From Thalassolituus alkanivorans (GTDB lineage: Bacteria; Pseudomonadota; Gammaproteobacteria; Pseudomonadales; Oceanobacteraceae), in contig NZ_JAJAEL010000008.1 in assembly GCF_020447205.1 (NCBI RefSeq), positions 41,640-105,639 on the forward strand: DNA of 64,000 nucleotides, in the 5' to 3' direction. Of the stretch, positions 49,912 through 60,200 are shown in pieces. Made by a program: the position numbers and the translations under genes. The notes below the pieces were generated by a model that worked only from the letters and a program-made list of their open reading frames with translations, searched no databases and had not been told where the DNA came from. How positions within the stretch are numbered: the stretch's first letter is position 1; every line of letters begins with the position of its first letter.

Positions 49912-51122
49912 TGATCCGGATTGCACTTGTATTTACGCTGTTACTGGCGACTGGTGTGGCGCTTGCCGCACCTTCGTTCAGTGGCAAAGGGCATGCAGAA
50001 ATACGCCAGCAGGAAAGGGCAGGAAAAAACTCTGGTGAAGATCCCGGTCAGCGTTATGAAGGTTTGCTGGAAGGGCAAATGAATACCGGCCGGCTTAAAA
50101 CCAACGCTATTTTACTGGGCCGTTACCGCAGCCAGTATGACGACGCCGAAGGTGAGGTAAGGGATGAAATGCGCAGCGATGCTGAGTTGCGCGAGCTCTA
50201 CCTTACCTGGTCGGCCGACCGTTTTGAAATTCGCGCAGGGAAACAACAGCAGGCATGGGGCCGCGCGGATTACTTCCGCATCGTTGATGTGTGGAATCCG
50301 CTCGACCTGCGCGAATTTCTTTTACCTTATTTCGATAATTATTCACTCGGCCGGCAACCGCGGGGAATGTTGATTACCGATTACTTCGGTGACACCTGGG
50401 AGCAGCAATTAATTATTGCTGTGCAGCGTAAAACGACCCGCCTGGCACCGGCTGGCAGTGACTTTGCGGCCAACGGTATGCCCGCGACTTTACCCGCAGT
50501 CAACGAAGAAGGCAGTGGGGTGGATATCGGCTGGCGCGGAAAAATATTCTGGGGTGGCAACGATATCGAACTGTACGCCTTTCATGGCTATCATGCCGAT
50601 GAAATGCTGACCTTTGAAAATGCGCAGCTGGTACGCGAACAGCCAGAGCGCGACATGGTTGGCACATCGCTGGCACGCCCCATGGGTGACTGGGTATTGC
50701 GCAGCGATATTGCGCATTACCTGCGTGAAGGACGGCAGACCGCGGCAGGTATTGAAGACAGCAGCCGTACCTTGGCACTGCTCGGATTTGACCGGGTGGA
50801 AAATGAATGGACCTGGAATCTGCAGCTGGCGACTACCCACTGGTACGACGAAGAAAGCAATCATGATGATGTTTGGGAATCGTCAGTGTCGGTGGAAAAA
50901 AACTGGAGCCGATACCGCTTAACCACCGGACTGTTATGGCTGGTTAACTGGGTCGACGACAGCAGCCAGTTATGGCGCGCAACCGTAAACTATGAATTTT
51001 TACCGCAGTGGAAAGTCGGCTTCGCGGCTGTTGCCTTTGATGGTAAAGACGATACGCAGTTTGGTCAGTTTGATAATCAGGATCGTTTGATGCTGACTTT
51101 AAGGCGGGATTTTGCGCTGTAA
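49911..51122 (+). CDS. DUF1302-like outer-membrane beta-barrel protein
   Basis: A 403-residue protein with a signal peptide (residues 1-20, ending GVALA). The mature part shows many alternating strands and girdle aromatics (LRELYLTWSADRFEIRAGKQQQAWGRADYFRIVDVWNPLDLREF), typical of DUF1302-like outer-membrane proteins, and ends in RDFAL. It is last in the operon and provides the likely outer-membrane step. TAATG overlap with the LolA-like gene. Barrel and family call are from pattern; the ligand is unknown. Confidence 0.78.
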   Translation: MIRIALVFTLLLATGVALAAPSFSGKGHAEIRQQERAGKNSGEDPGQRYEGLLEGQMNTGRLKTNAILLGRYRSQYDDAEGEVRDEMRSDAELRELYLTWSADRFEIRAGKQQQAWGRADYFRIVDVWNPLDLREFLLPYFDNYSLGRQPRGMLITDYFGDTWEQQLIIAVQRKTTRLAPAGSDFAANGMPATLPAVNEEGSGVDIGWRGKIFWGGNDIELYAFHGYHADEMLTFENAQLVREQPERDMVGTSLARPMGDWVLRSDIAHYLREGRQTAAGIEDSSRTLALLGFDRVENEWTWNLQLATTHWYDEESNHDDVWESSVSVEKNWSRYRLTTGLLWLVNWVDDSSQLWRATVNYEFLPQWKVGFAAVAFDGKDDTQFGQFDNQDRLMLTLRRDFAL

Positions 51123-51155
51123 CCTCCTCTGTAGCTTCTTCTGTAAACCAGGGCA

Positions 51156-51188
51156 TAAAAAAAGAGCTTCTGTTGAAGCTCTTTTTTT
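51156..51188. terminator. Terminator at the end of the six-gene operon
   Basis: AAAAAAAGAGCTTC / GAAGCTCTTTTTTT hairpin between the barrel gene and the convergent ppk. Confidence 0.9.
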
Positions 51189-51209
51189 ATCAATGCCAAG
51201 CGGAATTAT

Positions 51210-53306
51210 TTACGACGAACTTGCCGCCAGTGTTTCCAGCAGAATCGCCTGCGCTTTCACCATGTCTTCACCTTCAGCAGGCTGCGCGCGAATATAACTG
51301 CCATCGGACTGTAAGTCCCAGGCCTGACAGTTATCCAGCATGTACACTTCCAGTTCGCTTTTCATACGTTCTTTCAGTTTGCTGGTTTCAATCGGGAAAG
51401 CGGTTTCTACCCGGCGTAACAGGTTACGTTCCATCAGATCGGCACTGGCGGCGTAGATTTCATCTTTGCCGTTATTCAGAAAATAGTAAACACGCGAATG
51501 CTCAAGGAAACGGCCAATAATAGAGCGTACACGGATATTCTCCGATACCCCTTCCACGCCCGGACGTAAACAGCACATACCACGGATAATCAGATCGATT
51601 TTTACCCCGGCCTGTGAAGCTTTATACAGTGCGCGAATTAATTTTGGCTCGGTCAGACCGTTGGCCTTCATGCGGATCAGCGCGGGTTTGCCGGCTTCGG
51701 CATGGGAACGCTCACGGTCAACCAGTTCAATCAGTTTTTTGTGCAGGGTAAAAGGCGCATGGAATAATTTTTTAATGCGCAGTGCTTCGCCCATACCGGT
51801 TAACTGCTGGAAAACCTTGTGTACGTCTTCACCGATGGAATCATCGCCGGTCAGGAAGCTGTAATCGGTATAAGCACGGGCGTTACCGGCATGATAATTA
51901 CCGGTACCCAGATGCACATAGCGTTTATATTTATCGCCTTCTTTGCGCACAATCAGCATCATCTTGGCGTGGGTTTTATAGCCCACCACACCATAGACCA
52001 CCACCGCACCGGCTTCCTGCAAGCGGTTAGCCAGGTAGAGGTTTTCTTCTTCGTCAAAGCGCGCACGCAGTTCAATAACCACGGTCACTTCTTTGCCGTT
52101 ACGGGCAGCATCCACCAGAGCGTTCACAATTTCTGATTTTGCCCCGGTACGATACAGGGTTTGTTTAATCGCACGTACGTTAGGGTCTTTGGCTGCTTCA
52201 CGCAGCAGATCGACCACAGGCGTAAAAGACTCGAACGGGTGCAGCAACAGCGTATCCTTGTCGCGGATACTCTCGAAAATACTTTTGTTGAAGTTAATAT
52301 TTTTCGGCAGCCCCGGAGTAAACGGAGTGTATTGCAGATCTGGTCGTGAAATCTGGCCGATCACTTCAATCAGACGACCCAGGTTAACCGGCCCGTTTAC
52401 GCGGTACAGGTCGGTGGTATCCAGGTTGAATTGTTTCAGCAGAAAGTTCGCCAGTTCTTCCGGGCAATTGTCGGCGACTTCCAGACGCATTTCTTCGCCA
52501 AAGTTACGCGAATGCAATTCGTCTTCCAGTGCCGATGCCAGGTCGGCGGTGTCATCATGATCAATTTCAAGGTCGGCGTTACGGGTTACACGGAACTGGT
52601 AACAGCCTTTTACCGTCATGCCGGGGAACAGTTCGTCGGCATATTCATGAATCATTGACGACAGGAAAATAAAATTGTCACCGCCTTTGGTGAGCTCGTC
52701 CGGTACGCGGATAATGCGTGGCAGTGAACGCGGTGCCGGAATCAGCGCCAGACCGGTTTCACGGCCAAAGGCGTCTTTGCCTTCGAGGGCGACAATAAAA
52801 TTCAGACTTTTATTAACCAGTCGTGGAAACGGATGTGAAGGATCAAGCCCAATCGGGCTGATTAACGGTTGAATGCTGTCTTCAAAATAGGCCCGAACCC
52901 AGCTGCGCTGGTCTTCACTCCAGTCGGCACGGCGCAGAAAATGTATATTTTCTTTTTCCAGTGCCGGCAGCAAAGTGTCATTCAGAATTTCATACTGGCG
53001 CTCAACGGTCGCGCTGCATAATGCATGAATGCTGCTTAATACCTGTTGCGGGTGCATACCATCGGCACCGGTCTGCTCACGCGCAAAGGTTAATTGCTGG
53101 GTCAGGTTGGCGACGCGAACCTCATAAAACTCATCGAGATTTTTGCTGAAAATACACAGAAAAAACAGTCGTTCCAGTAATGGATAGCTGTCATCCAGTG
53201 CCTGTTCCAGTACGCGAATATTAAACTGCAAATGGCTTAATTCGCGGTTTATATAATATTCGCTGCTGCTTAAATCGATGTTTTTTTCTGCGGCTGCGTC
53301 ACTCAT
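51210..53306 (-). CDS. ppk1: Polyphosphate kinase 1
   Basis: A 698-residue PPK1. It has the N-terminal helical domain ([31 protein letters not shown]), a head domain and two catalytic PLD-like domains with [41 protein letters not shown] and [10 protein letters not shown]-type motifs holding the phosphorylated His. It makes polyphosphate from ATP reversibly, the counterpart of ppx. It is 9 bp downstream of hemB on the same strand. In relatives ppx and ppk are adjacent. Confidence 0.97.
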   Translation of the reverse strand: MSDAAAEKNIDLSSSEYYINRELSHLQFNIRVLEQALDDSYPLLERLFFLCIFSKNLDEFYEVRVANLTQQLTFAREQTGADGMHPQQVLSSIHALCSATVERQYEILNDTLLPALEKENIHFLRRADWSEDQRSWVRAYFEDSIQPLISPIGLDPSHPFPRLVNKSLNFIVALEGKDAFGRETGLALIPAPRSLPRIIRVPDELTKGGDNFIFLSSMIHEYADELFPGMTVKGCYQFRVTRNADLEIDHDDTADLASALEDELHSRNFGEEMRLEVADNCPEELANFLLKQFNLDTTDLYRVNGPVNLGRLIEVIGQISRPDLQYTPFTPGLPKNINFNKSIFESIRDKDTLLLHPFESFTPVVDLLREAAKDPNVRAIKQTLYRTGAKSEIVNALVDAARNGKEVTVVIELRARFDEEENLYLANRLQEAGAVVVYGVVGYKTHAKMMLIVRKEGDKYKRYVHLGTGNYHAGNARAYTDYSFLTGDDSIGEDVHKVFQQLTGMGEALRIKKLFHAPFTLHKKLIELVDRERSHAEAGKPALIRMKANGLTEPKLIRALYKASQAGVKIDLIIRGMCCLRPGVEGVSENIRVRSIIGRFLEHSRVYYFLNNGKDEIYAASADLMERNLLRRVETAFPIETSKLKERMKSELEVYMLDNCQAWDLQSDGSYIRAQPAEGEDMVKAQAILLETLAASSS

Positions 53307-53315
53307 GTTCGGTCC

Positions 53316-54695
<1,380 letters not shown>

Positions 54696-55664
54696 ATGAC
54701 AGCAAGCACACACATTATTCAGTCGGGCCCTGTGCGCCTGCACGCCCTGACCCGTGGCGAAGCGGAAAATCCGGCGCTGGTGCTGGTGCATGGTTACCCC
54801 GATAACCACAGCGTATGGGATGCGGTGGCTGAACGTCTGGCGCAGCAGTTTTATGTGATTGCCTACGACGTGCGCGGCGCCGGTCAGTCAGATAAACCGG
54901 CAACAACCGCCGATTACCGTATGCCGTTGCTGGCACAGGATCTTCAGGCGGTGGTGGATACGCTGATTCCCGGCCGCAGGTTTCATCTGGCGGCGCACGA
55001 CTGGGGCTCGATTCAGAGCTGGGAATCGGTAACCACCGATGCCTTAAAAGGGCGGATTGCTTCATTTTCCAGCGTGTCGGGGCCCTGTCTCGACCATATG
55101 GGGTTCTGGATGCGTAAGCACCTGTTCTCCACGTCATTCAGCAACATCAGCAAGGCCGTCCGTCAGCTGTTCAGCAGCTGGTATATCGTATTTTTCCAGC
55201 TGCCGCTGCTGGCGCCATTGATGTGGAAGGCCGGACTGGCCAAGGCCTGGCCGGTGTATCTGCGCCTGCGCGAAGGCGTGAGCGAACCGGAAGCCAATCC
55301 AACCCAGCGTGACGATGGTGCCATTGGTGTGCGCCTGTACCGCGCCAACTTTATGAACAAAATGTTCCGTCCCGAACAGCGCTTTGCGCACTGCCCAGTG
55401 CAGCTGATTGTGCCAACCGGTGATAACTACGTCGGTACTCAGTTGTTCAGCGAATTAACCGACTGGGTTGAACATTTATACCGCCGCGATATCGACGCCA
55501 CCCATTGGGTGCTGCTTACCCATGCGCCACAGGTGGCGCAATGGATTGCTGATTTTGCCCACACCATCGACAGCAATCAGGAAGACAGCGCACTGCGCGC
55601 CGTGCGGGTATCGCCAGCCTCGGCCAGGCCGCTGACGTCTGCTCATAAACCGGAACGGGCCTGA
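54696..55664 (+). CDS. Alpha/beta hydrolase (epoxide hydrolase/haloalkane dehalogenase-like)
   Basis: A 322-residue alpha/beta hydrolase. HGYPDNHSVW holds the oxyanion motif (HGxP), and AAHDWGSIQSWE has an Asp nucleophile (HDWG), the pattern of epoxide hydrolases and dehalogenases, not of Ser esterases. The C-terminal catalytic His is probably in DATHWVLL. It starts 18 bp before the end of a gap and is followed by a PF10118 hydrolase gene (58-bp gap), so they are likely one operon. Substrate unknown. Confidence 0.85.
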   Translation: MTASTHIIQSGPVRLHALTRGEAENPALVLVHGYPDNHSVWDAVAERLAQQFYVIAYDVRGAGQSDKPATTADYRMPLLAQDLQAVVDTLIPGRRFHLAAHDWGSIQSWESVTTDALKGRIASFSSVSGPCLDHMGFWMRKHLFSTSFSNISKAVRQLFSSWYIVFFQLPLLAPLMWKAGLAKAWPVYLRLREGVSEPEANPTQRDDGAIGVRLYRANFMNKMFRPEQRFAHCPVQLIVPTGDNYVGTQLFSELTDWVEHLYRRDIDATHWVLLTHAPQVAQWIADFAHTIDSNQEDSALRAVRVSPASARPLTSAHKPERA

Positions 55665-55721
55665 TATTCCGGAAGAAAAAAAATGGGCACAGAAAACAAG
55701 GAATCAGAAAAGGAGCCTGCA

Positions 55722-56660
55722 ATGAACACCGCAACCACACAACAAACCGGGCGCCACGAACTGAAAGCGCGCAAGGTGCGCTTTGATCTGGAACAGACCC
55801 CGCTGCACTGGATTCCGGGTGACGCCCTGGCTTCCTATATGACCAACGCCATTCATCTGCTGTTGCCGGAAGGTGAGCTGTGGTTCTGCCGCGTGTATAA
55901 CAAGGCACTGCCATTGGTAAATGACGCTGAACTGCGTGCCGATGTTGAAGGTTTTATTCGCCAGGAAGCGGTGCATTCGCGCGTACACAGCGCCGCGCAA
56001 AAATATCTGAACCGGCACGAGATAGACTGCGAACCTTTTCTTGAGCGGGTGCGCTTTCTGTTTAAAACCCTGCTGGGTGATGAGCCGCTGGGACAGAAGT
56101 TTCTGCAGCTGAACATGTTCGAGCGCTCCTGGCTGATAACCCGCGTGGGCATTATCGGTGCGGTAGAGCACTTCACCGGAATTCTTGGCCAGTGGGCGAT
56201 GGATAACACCAGCTGGAATAAAGCCGACCCGGTAATGGCCGACCTGTTTAAATGGCATCTGGCCGAAGAGGTTGAACACCGCACCGTGGCCTACGACCTG
56301 CACCGTCATCTGTGCAAAACCCGCATCGGTTTTTACCTCAGCCGTCAGTTGCTGATGGCCTTTGTCTTTCCGTTGTTTATTTATTTTGTCTTTACCGGTA
56401 CGCGCTTTTTGGCAGCACAGGATAAAGATGCAGAAGTGCGGAAAATCGGCCGCTGGGGCTGGCTGAAAATGACCCGGAAAATGGAGCGCTGTGGCCGCAA
56501 CACCGACCACGTACCGAGCTTCAGCTTTCTGCTGAAAGCCACGCTACGCTGGCTGTCACCGCGTTTTCACCCGATTACCGAAGGCGATACCGCCCAGGCA
56601 CTGGCTTATATCGCCCGCTCTCCGGCGGCACAACGTGCCGAAGCAGAAGCCGGCGTCTGA
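55722..56660 (+). CDS. Metal-dependent hydrolase (PF10118 family)
   Basis: A 312-residue protein of the family named for a putative metal-dependent hydrolase. The metal-like signature EAVHSRVHSAAQKYLN (near residue 72) and HLAEEVEHRTVAYDLHRH (near residue 175) provide Glu and His ligands. A hydrophobic stretch around residue 205 (LLMAFVFPLFIYFVFTGTRFL) could touch the membrane. ATG 55722 follows AAGGAG; 13 extra residues are possible from 55683. The function is not known for the family. Confidence 0.82.
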   Translation: MNTATTQQTGRHELKARKVRFDLEQTPLHWIPGDALASYMTNAIHLLLPEGELWFCRVYNKALPLVNDAELRADVEGFIRQEAVHSRVHSAAQKYLNRHEIDCEPFLERVRFLFKTLLGDEPLGQKFLQLNMFERSWLITRVGIIGAVEHFTGILGQWAMDNTSWNKADPVMADLFKWHLAEEVEHRTVAYDLHRHLCKTRIGFYLSRQLLMAFVFPLFIYFVFTGTRFLAAQDKDAEVRKIGRWGWLKMTRKMERCGRNTDHVPSFSFLLKATLRWLSPRFHPITEGDTAQALAYIARSPAAQRAEAEAGV

Positions 56661-56718
56661 ATAACCGGCTGAGTCTGCTGAGCGGATGGCGGCAGACTCA
56701 CCGTCTGATATCTGCAGG

Positions 56719-57324
56719 TCAGGGACGTTTAAAGCCCTTGCGTGCCTGCTCCACTTTCTTCCGGATTATGCAGCCGCCGGAATGGTCATTAACAAGCCCC
56801 ATGGCCTGCATAAATGCATACACCGTTGTCGGGCCTACAAACTTCCAACCCTGTTGTTTCAGTGCTTTGGAAAGCGCAGCAGAAGCCTCAGAAGCCGAGA
56901 CCGTCTGAGGTTCTGGCAGGCTGTTTTTATCGGGTTCGAAACGCCAGAAATACGCAGCAAGTGAACCGTATTCAGCAACGATGTCACGGGCTTTGGCAGC
57001 ATTATTAATAACAGCTTCGATTTTTCCACGATGACGGACAATACCTTCATCCGCTAATAAGCGCTTAACGTCAGACTCATCAAACAGCGCGACTTTGTTG
57101 AAATCGAAACCGGCAAAGGCTGCGCGAAAGTTATCCCGCTTGGCCAGAATAGTGCGCCAGCTCAGTCCGGACTGAAAACTTTCCAGGCAGAGTTTTTCAA
57201 ACAGGCGGATATCGTTGTCGACCGGGAAACCCCATTCTTTGTCGTGGTAGGCAAAAAACTCAGGGGCGGCAGCACACCAGCGACAGCGCGGTTTACCATC
57301 CGGGCCTTTAATTTCCGTATTTAT
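56719..57324 (-). CDS. tag: DNA-3-methyladenine glycosylase I with a non-canonical start codon
   Basis: A full-length Tag-type glycosylase, about 201 residues. PRCRWC (Cys14), AYHDKEWG (His27) and the C-terminal LVNDHSGGC supply the zinc ligands in the spacing of E. coli Tag (Cys and His 13 apart). No ATG, GTG or TTG occurs between the in-frame TGA at 57340-57342 and the start of homology. GGAG (57331-57334) lies 6 bases upstream of ATA (57324-57322) and 3 bases upstream of ATT (57327-57325), so translation probably starts at one of these. It removes 3-methyladenine from DNA. It is downstream of yciI, so coupling may help. Confidence 0.8.
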   Translation of the reverse strand: MNTEIKGPDGKPRCRWCAAAPEFFAYHDKEWGFPVDNDIRLFEKLCLESFQSGLSWRTILAKRDNFRAAFAGFDFNKVALFDESDVKRLLADEGIVRHRGKIEAVINNAAKARDIVAEYGSLAAYFWRFEPDKNSLPEPQTVSASEASAALSKALKQQGWKFVGPTTVYAFMQAMGLVNDHSGGCIIRKKVEQARKGFKRP

Positions 57325-57345
57325 AATGCGCTCCGGTGTTCAGGG

Positions 57346-57633
57346 CTAATTCAGCAGAAAACTCAGGCGCTCATCGGCCTTTTTCGGATCAATGTCCAGT
57401 ATTTCTGCACTGACGATATTTTCCGCTACAAAGGGGTCCTGATTTACCCGGGCCTCAAGAGCATCACGTGTAATACCGTGAGCGATAAGCGCGCCGCCAA
57501 GGCCCGGTTGCAGGCTGCCTGCCAGCAGAAAAACTCCCTCAGCAAAGCCTTGTCTGAGCCACTCATTGTGACCATCCATAAAGGCAGCGGCCTGTGCCTT
57601 ATTCTGTGAAAAACGTAACAGCACGATAAACAT
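57346..57633 (-). CDS. YciI family protein
   Basis: A 95-residue small protein. MFIVLLRFSQNKAQAAAFMDGHNEWLRQGFAEGVFLLAGSLQ has the YciI HxxW-type arrangement (His22-Asn-Glu-Trp), with a putative His/Asp active site. The biochemical role is unclear. It is the middle gene of tetR-yciI-tag: its start overlaps the tetR stop by one base (TAATG) and its stop is just 21 bases ahead of the tag start. Confidence 0.85.
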   Translation of the reverse strand: MFIVLLRFSQNKAQAAAFMDGHNEWLRQGFAEGVFLLAGSLQPGLGGALIAHGITRDALEARVNQDPFVAENIVSAEILDIDPKKADERLSFLLN

Positions 57634-58235
57634 TAACGCGACTCCTGTTGCTCTGTTGTTGTGATGGACGTTAACCAGTGTTCAAGACGGTTAACCTCGT
57701 TGTGAAGAAATTTTTCATCCTGAAATGCGCTGGCCAATGTTGCTACGCCCTGACTGCAGGCCAGCAAATGCATTGCCAGTTCATTGGCATCGGCATGGCG
57801 GCCAAGCTGCTCAAATTGCCGCCGCAGCCAGCTGCGGAATAAGGTGAACAGCTCATTGGCGTTATCTCTGGCCGGATGATCAAGCTTGCCCAGCTCAGTG
57901 CAGAGCGTGCCGACCGGGCAGCCGTAACGTGTAATTTTGGTCTGATTGGTCAGCAGGATATGGATAAAGCTGCGGATTCTGTCGGTGGGGGTTTCCCCTT
58001 CCAGCTCCCAGTGACTGAGCATTGAATCTGTGCGGGCAAGGCGATGGCTGATGACCGCGTGCAGAATTTCGTCTTTGGTTTTGAAGTGGTAATAGAAATT
58101 CCCCCGCGAAATCCCCAGCACTTCTGCGATTTGCGCAAACGAGGTGTGCTCAAAACCCTGCTGGTAAAACAGCTGATCGGCCTCGGCAACGATACGTTCT
58201 CTGGTTGGTTGATTGGCCACAGGTTTGTGCTCCAC
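57633..58235 (-). CDS. TetR-family regulator (AcrR-like)
   Basis: A 200-residue TetR protein. The HTH is SFAQIAEVLGISRGNFYYHFKTKDEIL (residues 32-58), and a C-terminal ligand domain has Cys in YGCPVGTLC, a pattern of TetR repressors that sense electrophiles or small thiol-reactive compounds. A large inverted repeat 15 bases upstream is its likely operator, so it probably represses its own operon with yciI and tag and possibly the divergent thioesterase gene. Confidence 0.9.
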   Translation of the reverse strand: MEHKPVANQPTRERIVAEADQLFYQQGFEHTSFAQIAEVLGISRGNFYYHFKTKDEILHAVISHRLARTDSMLSHWELEGETPTDRIRSFIHILLTNQTKITRYGCPVGTLCTELGKLDHPARDNANELFTLFRSWLRRQFEQLGRHADANELAMHLLACSQGVATLASAFQDEKFLHNEVNRLEHWLTSITTTEQQESR

Positions 58236-58250
58236 TGGGTATTTATGGTC

Positions 58251-58292
58251 TAGGTCGATTGTCCTAATATGAAATTTAGGACAGCCGACCTA
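58251..58292. promoter_or_regulatory. TetR operator: near-perfect 17-18-bp arm inverted repeat
   Basis: The left arm TAGGTCGATTGTCCTAA (58251-58267) matches the complement of the right arm TTTAGGACAGCCGACCTA (58275-58292) with two mismatches, around a 7-bp centre. The 4-bp core GTCC/GGAC and outer GTCG/CGAC give a nested double palindrome, suggesting two dimers or one large site. It lies between the tetR start (58235) and the thioesterase gene (58461). Confidence 0.8.
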
Positions 58293-58460
58293 ATGAGTCA
58301 ATGGGCCATGGCAAAAAACCGGAACCCCTGAATCCCGCTGCCGGCAGCAGATTTTGCCAGCGTTTTCTTTGACTCCGCCCTGTCCCCTGTGAACAATGCC
58401 CTGCCCGCCGTTTTACCAGAGCGGGCCAGAGTCATAACAATAAAGACAAAGGGGCACTTC

Positions 58461-58952
58461 ATGACCGCAGAGGGCATGACCACACAAGCTGAAGGCTTCA
58501 GCAAAACCGAGCTGACATTGGCGATGAACTTTCTCGACCAGATTCCGTTTAACAAACTGCTTGGCCTTAAACCAAAGCTGCTCAGCGATACCCGCTGTGA
58601 ATTCAGCATGAATATGCGCGACGATCTGGTTGGTAACTGGCTGCAGGGCATTCTGCATGGCGGCGCGATTTCTACCGCGCTGGATGTAACCGGCGGGGCG
58701 ATGGCGTTAATCGCGACCTGGCAGCGCATGCACAAAAATGAAATCCCGAAAGAAGACCGGCCCAAACAACTGGCTAAACTCGGCACCATTGATATGCGTG
58801 TGGATTTTCTCCACCCCGGCAAAGGTAAAGAATTTATTGCCAGTGCAACCCTGTTGCGTATCGGCAATAAAGTGGCCGTAACGCGCATGGAATTTCATAA
58901 CGAAGAAGGGCTGTTAATCGCAGTGGGTACCGGCACCTATCTGTGCGGCTGA
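58461..58952 (+). CDS. YigI/PaaI-type hot-dog thioesterase
   Basis: A 163-residue hot-dog thioesterase. LQGILHGGAISTALDVTGGAMAL (near residue 60) is the HGG motif plus the hot-dog central helix, and VDFLHPGKGKEFIASATLLRIGNKVAVTRMEF follows. This resembles E. coli YigI, a thioesterase for medium and long acyl-CoA. ATG at 58461 has a GGGGCAC region upstream; an ATG 5 codons in is possible. It is divergent from the tetR-yciI-tag operon across the operator. Confidence 0.88.
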   Translation: MTAEGMTTQAEGFSKTELTLAMNFLDQIPFNKLLGLKPKLLSDTRCEFSMNMRDDLVGNWLQGILHGGAISTALDVTGGAMALIATWQRMHKNEIPKEDRPKQLAKLGTIDMRVDFLHPGKGKEFIASATLLRIGNKVAVTRMEFHNEEGLLIAVGTGTYLCG

Positions 58953-59032
58953 TATCTGGCTGATGCCGTGCTGATTTCCGGCCTTGCTGCCTGATTAACA
59001 TCAGGCAGTATTCAACCCACAGGATATAACTC

Positions 59033-59371
59033 ATGGATGAACTGCTCAGAATTATTTTCCTAACCGCCGGTGCCTTACCCTTACTGGCGTATCCTTTTAT
59101 GGCGGTGGCCAGCCTGATGGGCCTGGCCAGCAAGCCCGGCATAAACATTCCCTTGTTTAACCGCCTGATGAACAAGTTCTTTTTGTGGGGAACGCTGTTG
59201 TATCCGCTGGTGTTTTTTGGTTGTTATAAATTGAGTGAAGCAGATAGTGGAATCAGCGGTGAATCTTCGCTGATAGCGGAGGTTTTTCCGGCGATTTTCC
59301 CGTTAGTCTTTCTGTGTTTATTGTGGGTGAGTTTTAAATTTATGGATGCGCCGGGGAAAGGCAGAGATTAG
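59033..59371 (+). CDS. Small membrane protein of unknown function
   Basis: A 112-residue protein with three likely helices: residues 6-30, 46-63 and 83-102. No motif is recognised. ATG follows AGGATATAACTC. It is a single gene in a gap-rich area just before REP-like repeats. Confidence 0.65.
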   Translation: MDELLRIIFLTAGALPLLAYPFMAVASLMGLASKPGINIPLFNRLMNKFFLWGTLLYPLVFFGCYKLSEADSGISGESSLIAEVFPAIFPLVFLCLLWVSFKFMDAPGKGRD

Positions 59372-59469
59372 CCGTTGGACGGGTCAGATCAGAAAAACAT
59401 CGCTCGCTGTGGCGGGTCTCAGGAGCATAATTCAGACGCAACGCCGTACTTCATATCAGACGCTGTATT

Positions 59470-59727
59470 GTAGGAGTGGATCTTATCCACGACAGGCCGG
59501 AGTACTTCATTCATACTGAAATGTAGGTGGGCACTGCCCACCAGATCAGTGCGGTTATCGCTTAAAAGAATGAAGAAGTAATCTCCCGTACCTGTCCGCC
59601 GTCATATCAACAACATGGTCGCGTCGTTGGGCTCCTCGCAATGACGATATTCATAACCAACACCGCACCGTAGGAGCGGGCCATGCCCGCGAGACTTCAG
59701 AGACAGTTTTCTGCTGTGGGAGCGGCG
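59470..59727. repeat. Cluster of REP-like palindromes
   Basis: Three or four units beginning GTAGG(AG)/TGTGGGAG are present. GTAGGAGTGGATCTTATCCAC starts at 59470, GTAGGTGGGCACTGCCCACC at 59523, GTAGGAGCGGGCCATGCCCGC at 59670, and a partial TGTGGGAGCGGC at 59714. Each has a short hairpin with a different stem but the same 5' word, as in Pseudomonas-type REPs. A separate palindrome-rich block, CGTCATTGCGAGGAGC on the complementary strand (59611-59646), resembles another widespread intergenic repeat. No gene is seen in 59372-59729. Confidence 0.75.
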
Positions 59728-59729
59728 TA

Positions 59730-60098
59730 TTAATTCGGTGAGTTCAGCGCCAGCTTGTTGCCTTCTGAATCCAGAAACAAAGCAAAAAAACCACTGTTAT
59801 CGGCGTGAGCCGTCTTTTCCAGAATGACCTGACCACCACTCCCGGCGACCCTATCCAGCACTGGCTGTAAATCATCGCCGGCATTGAGATAGACAGTGAC
59901 TCCATCTGAAGAAGGGACATAGCCCTCACCCTTTACAATCACAGCGGGAACCAGCTGGCCTTCGTAAGGCAGGATACCCATCTCCATATCCGGCATCTCC
60001 AGACATTCGATGTCTACACCCAGTACCGCCTGATAAAACGCCACGGCTCTTGCAAGGTCGGTGGCAGGGATTTCAAACATTGCGATATAACTGTTCAT
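59730..60098 (-). CDS. VOC (glyoxalase/bleomycin-resistance-like) family protein
   Basis: A 122-residue VOC protein. ARAVAFYQAVLGVDI near the N-terminus and FFALFLDSEGNKLALNSP at the end are the two paired beta-alpha-beta-beta-beta modules. A metal-type Glu in EGNKLAL and GRxGGQ-like text are present. It follows araC by 103 bp on the same strand; the pair suggests the regulator controls it. Confidence 0.88.
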   Translation of the reverse strand: MNSYIAMFEIPATDLARAVAFYQAVLGVDIECLEMPDMEMGILPYEGQLVPAVIVKGEGYVPSSDGVTVYLNAGDDLQPVLDRVAGSGGQVILEKTAHADNSGFFALFLDSEGNKLALNSPN

Positions 60099-60200
60099 AC
60101 TGTCGGCCTTTGATAATTAGCAGAATGGCGGTTAGTTGATAAACCGTATTCAGAGACTACATCAACAGCCTGACAGCTCATTGTACAAATACGACAGCGC

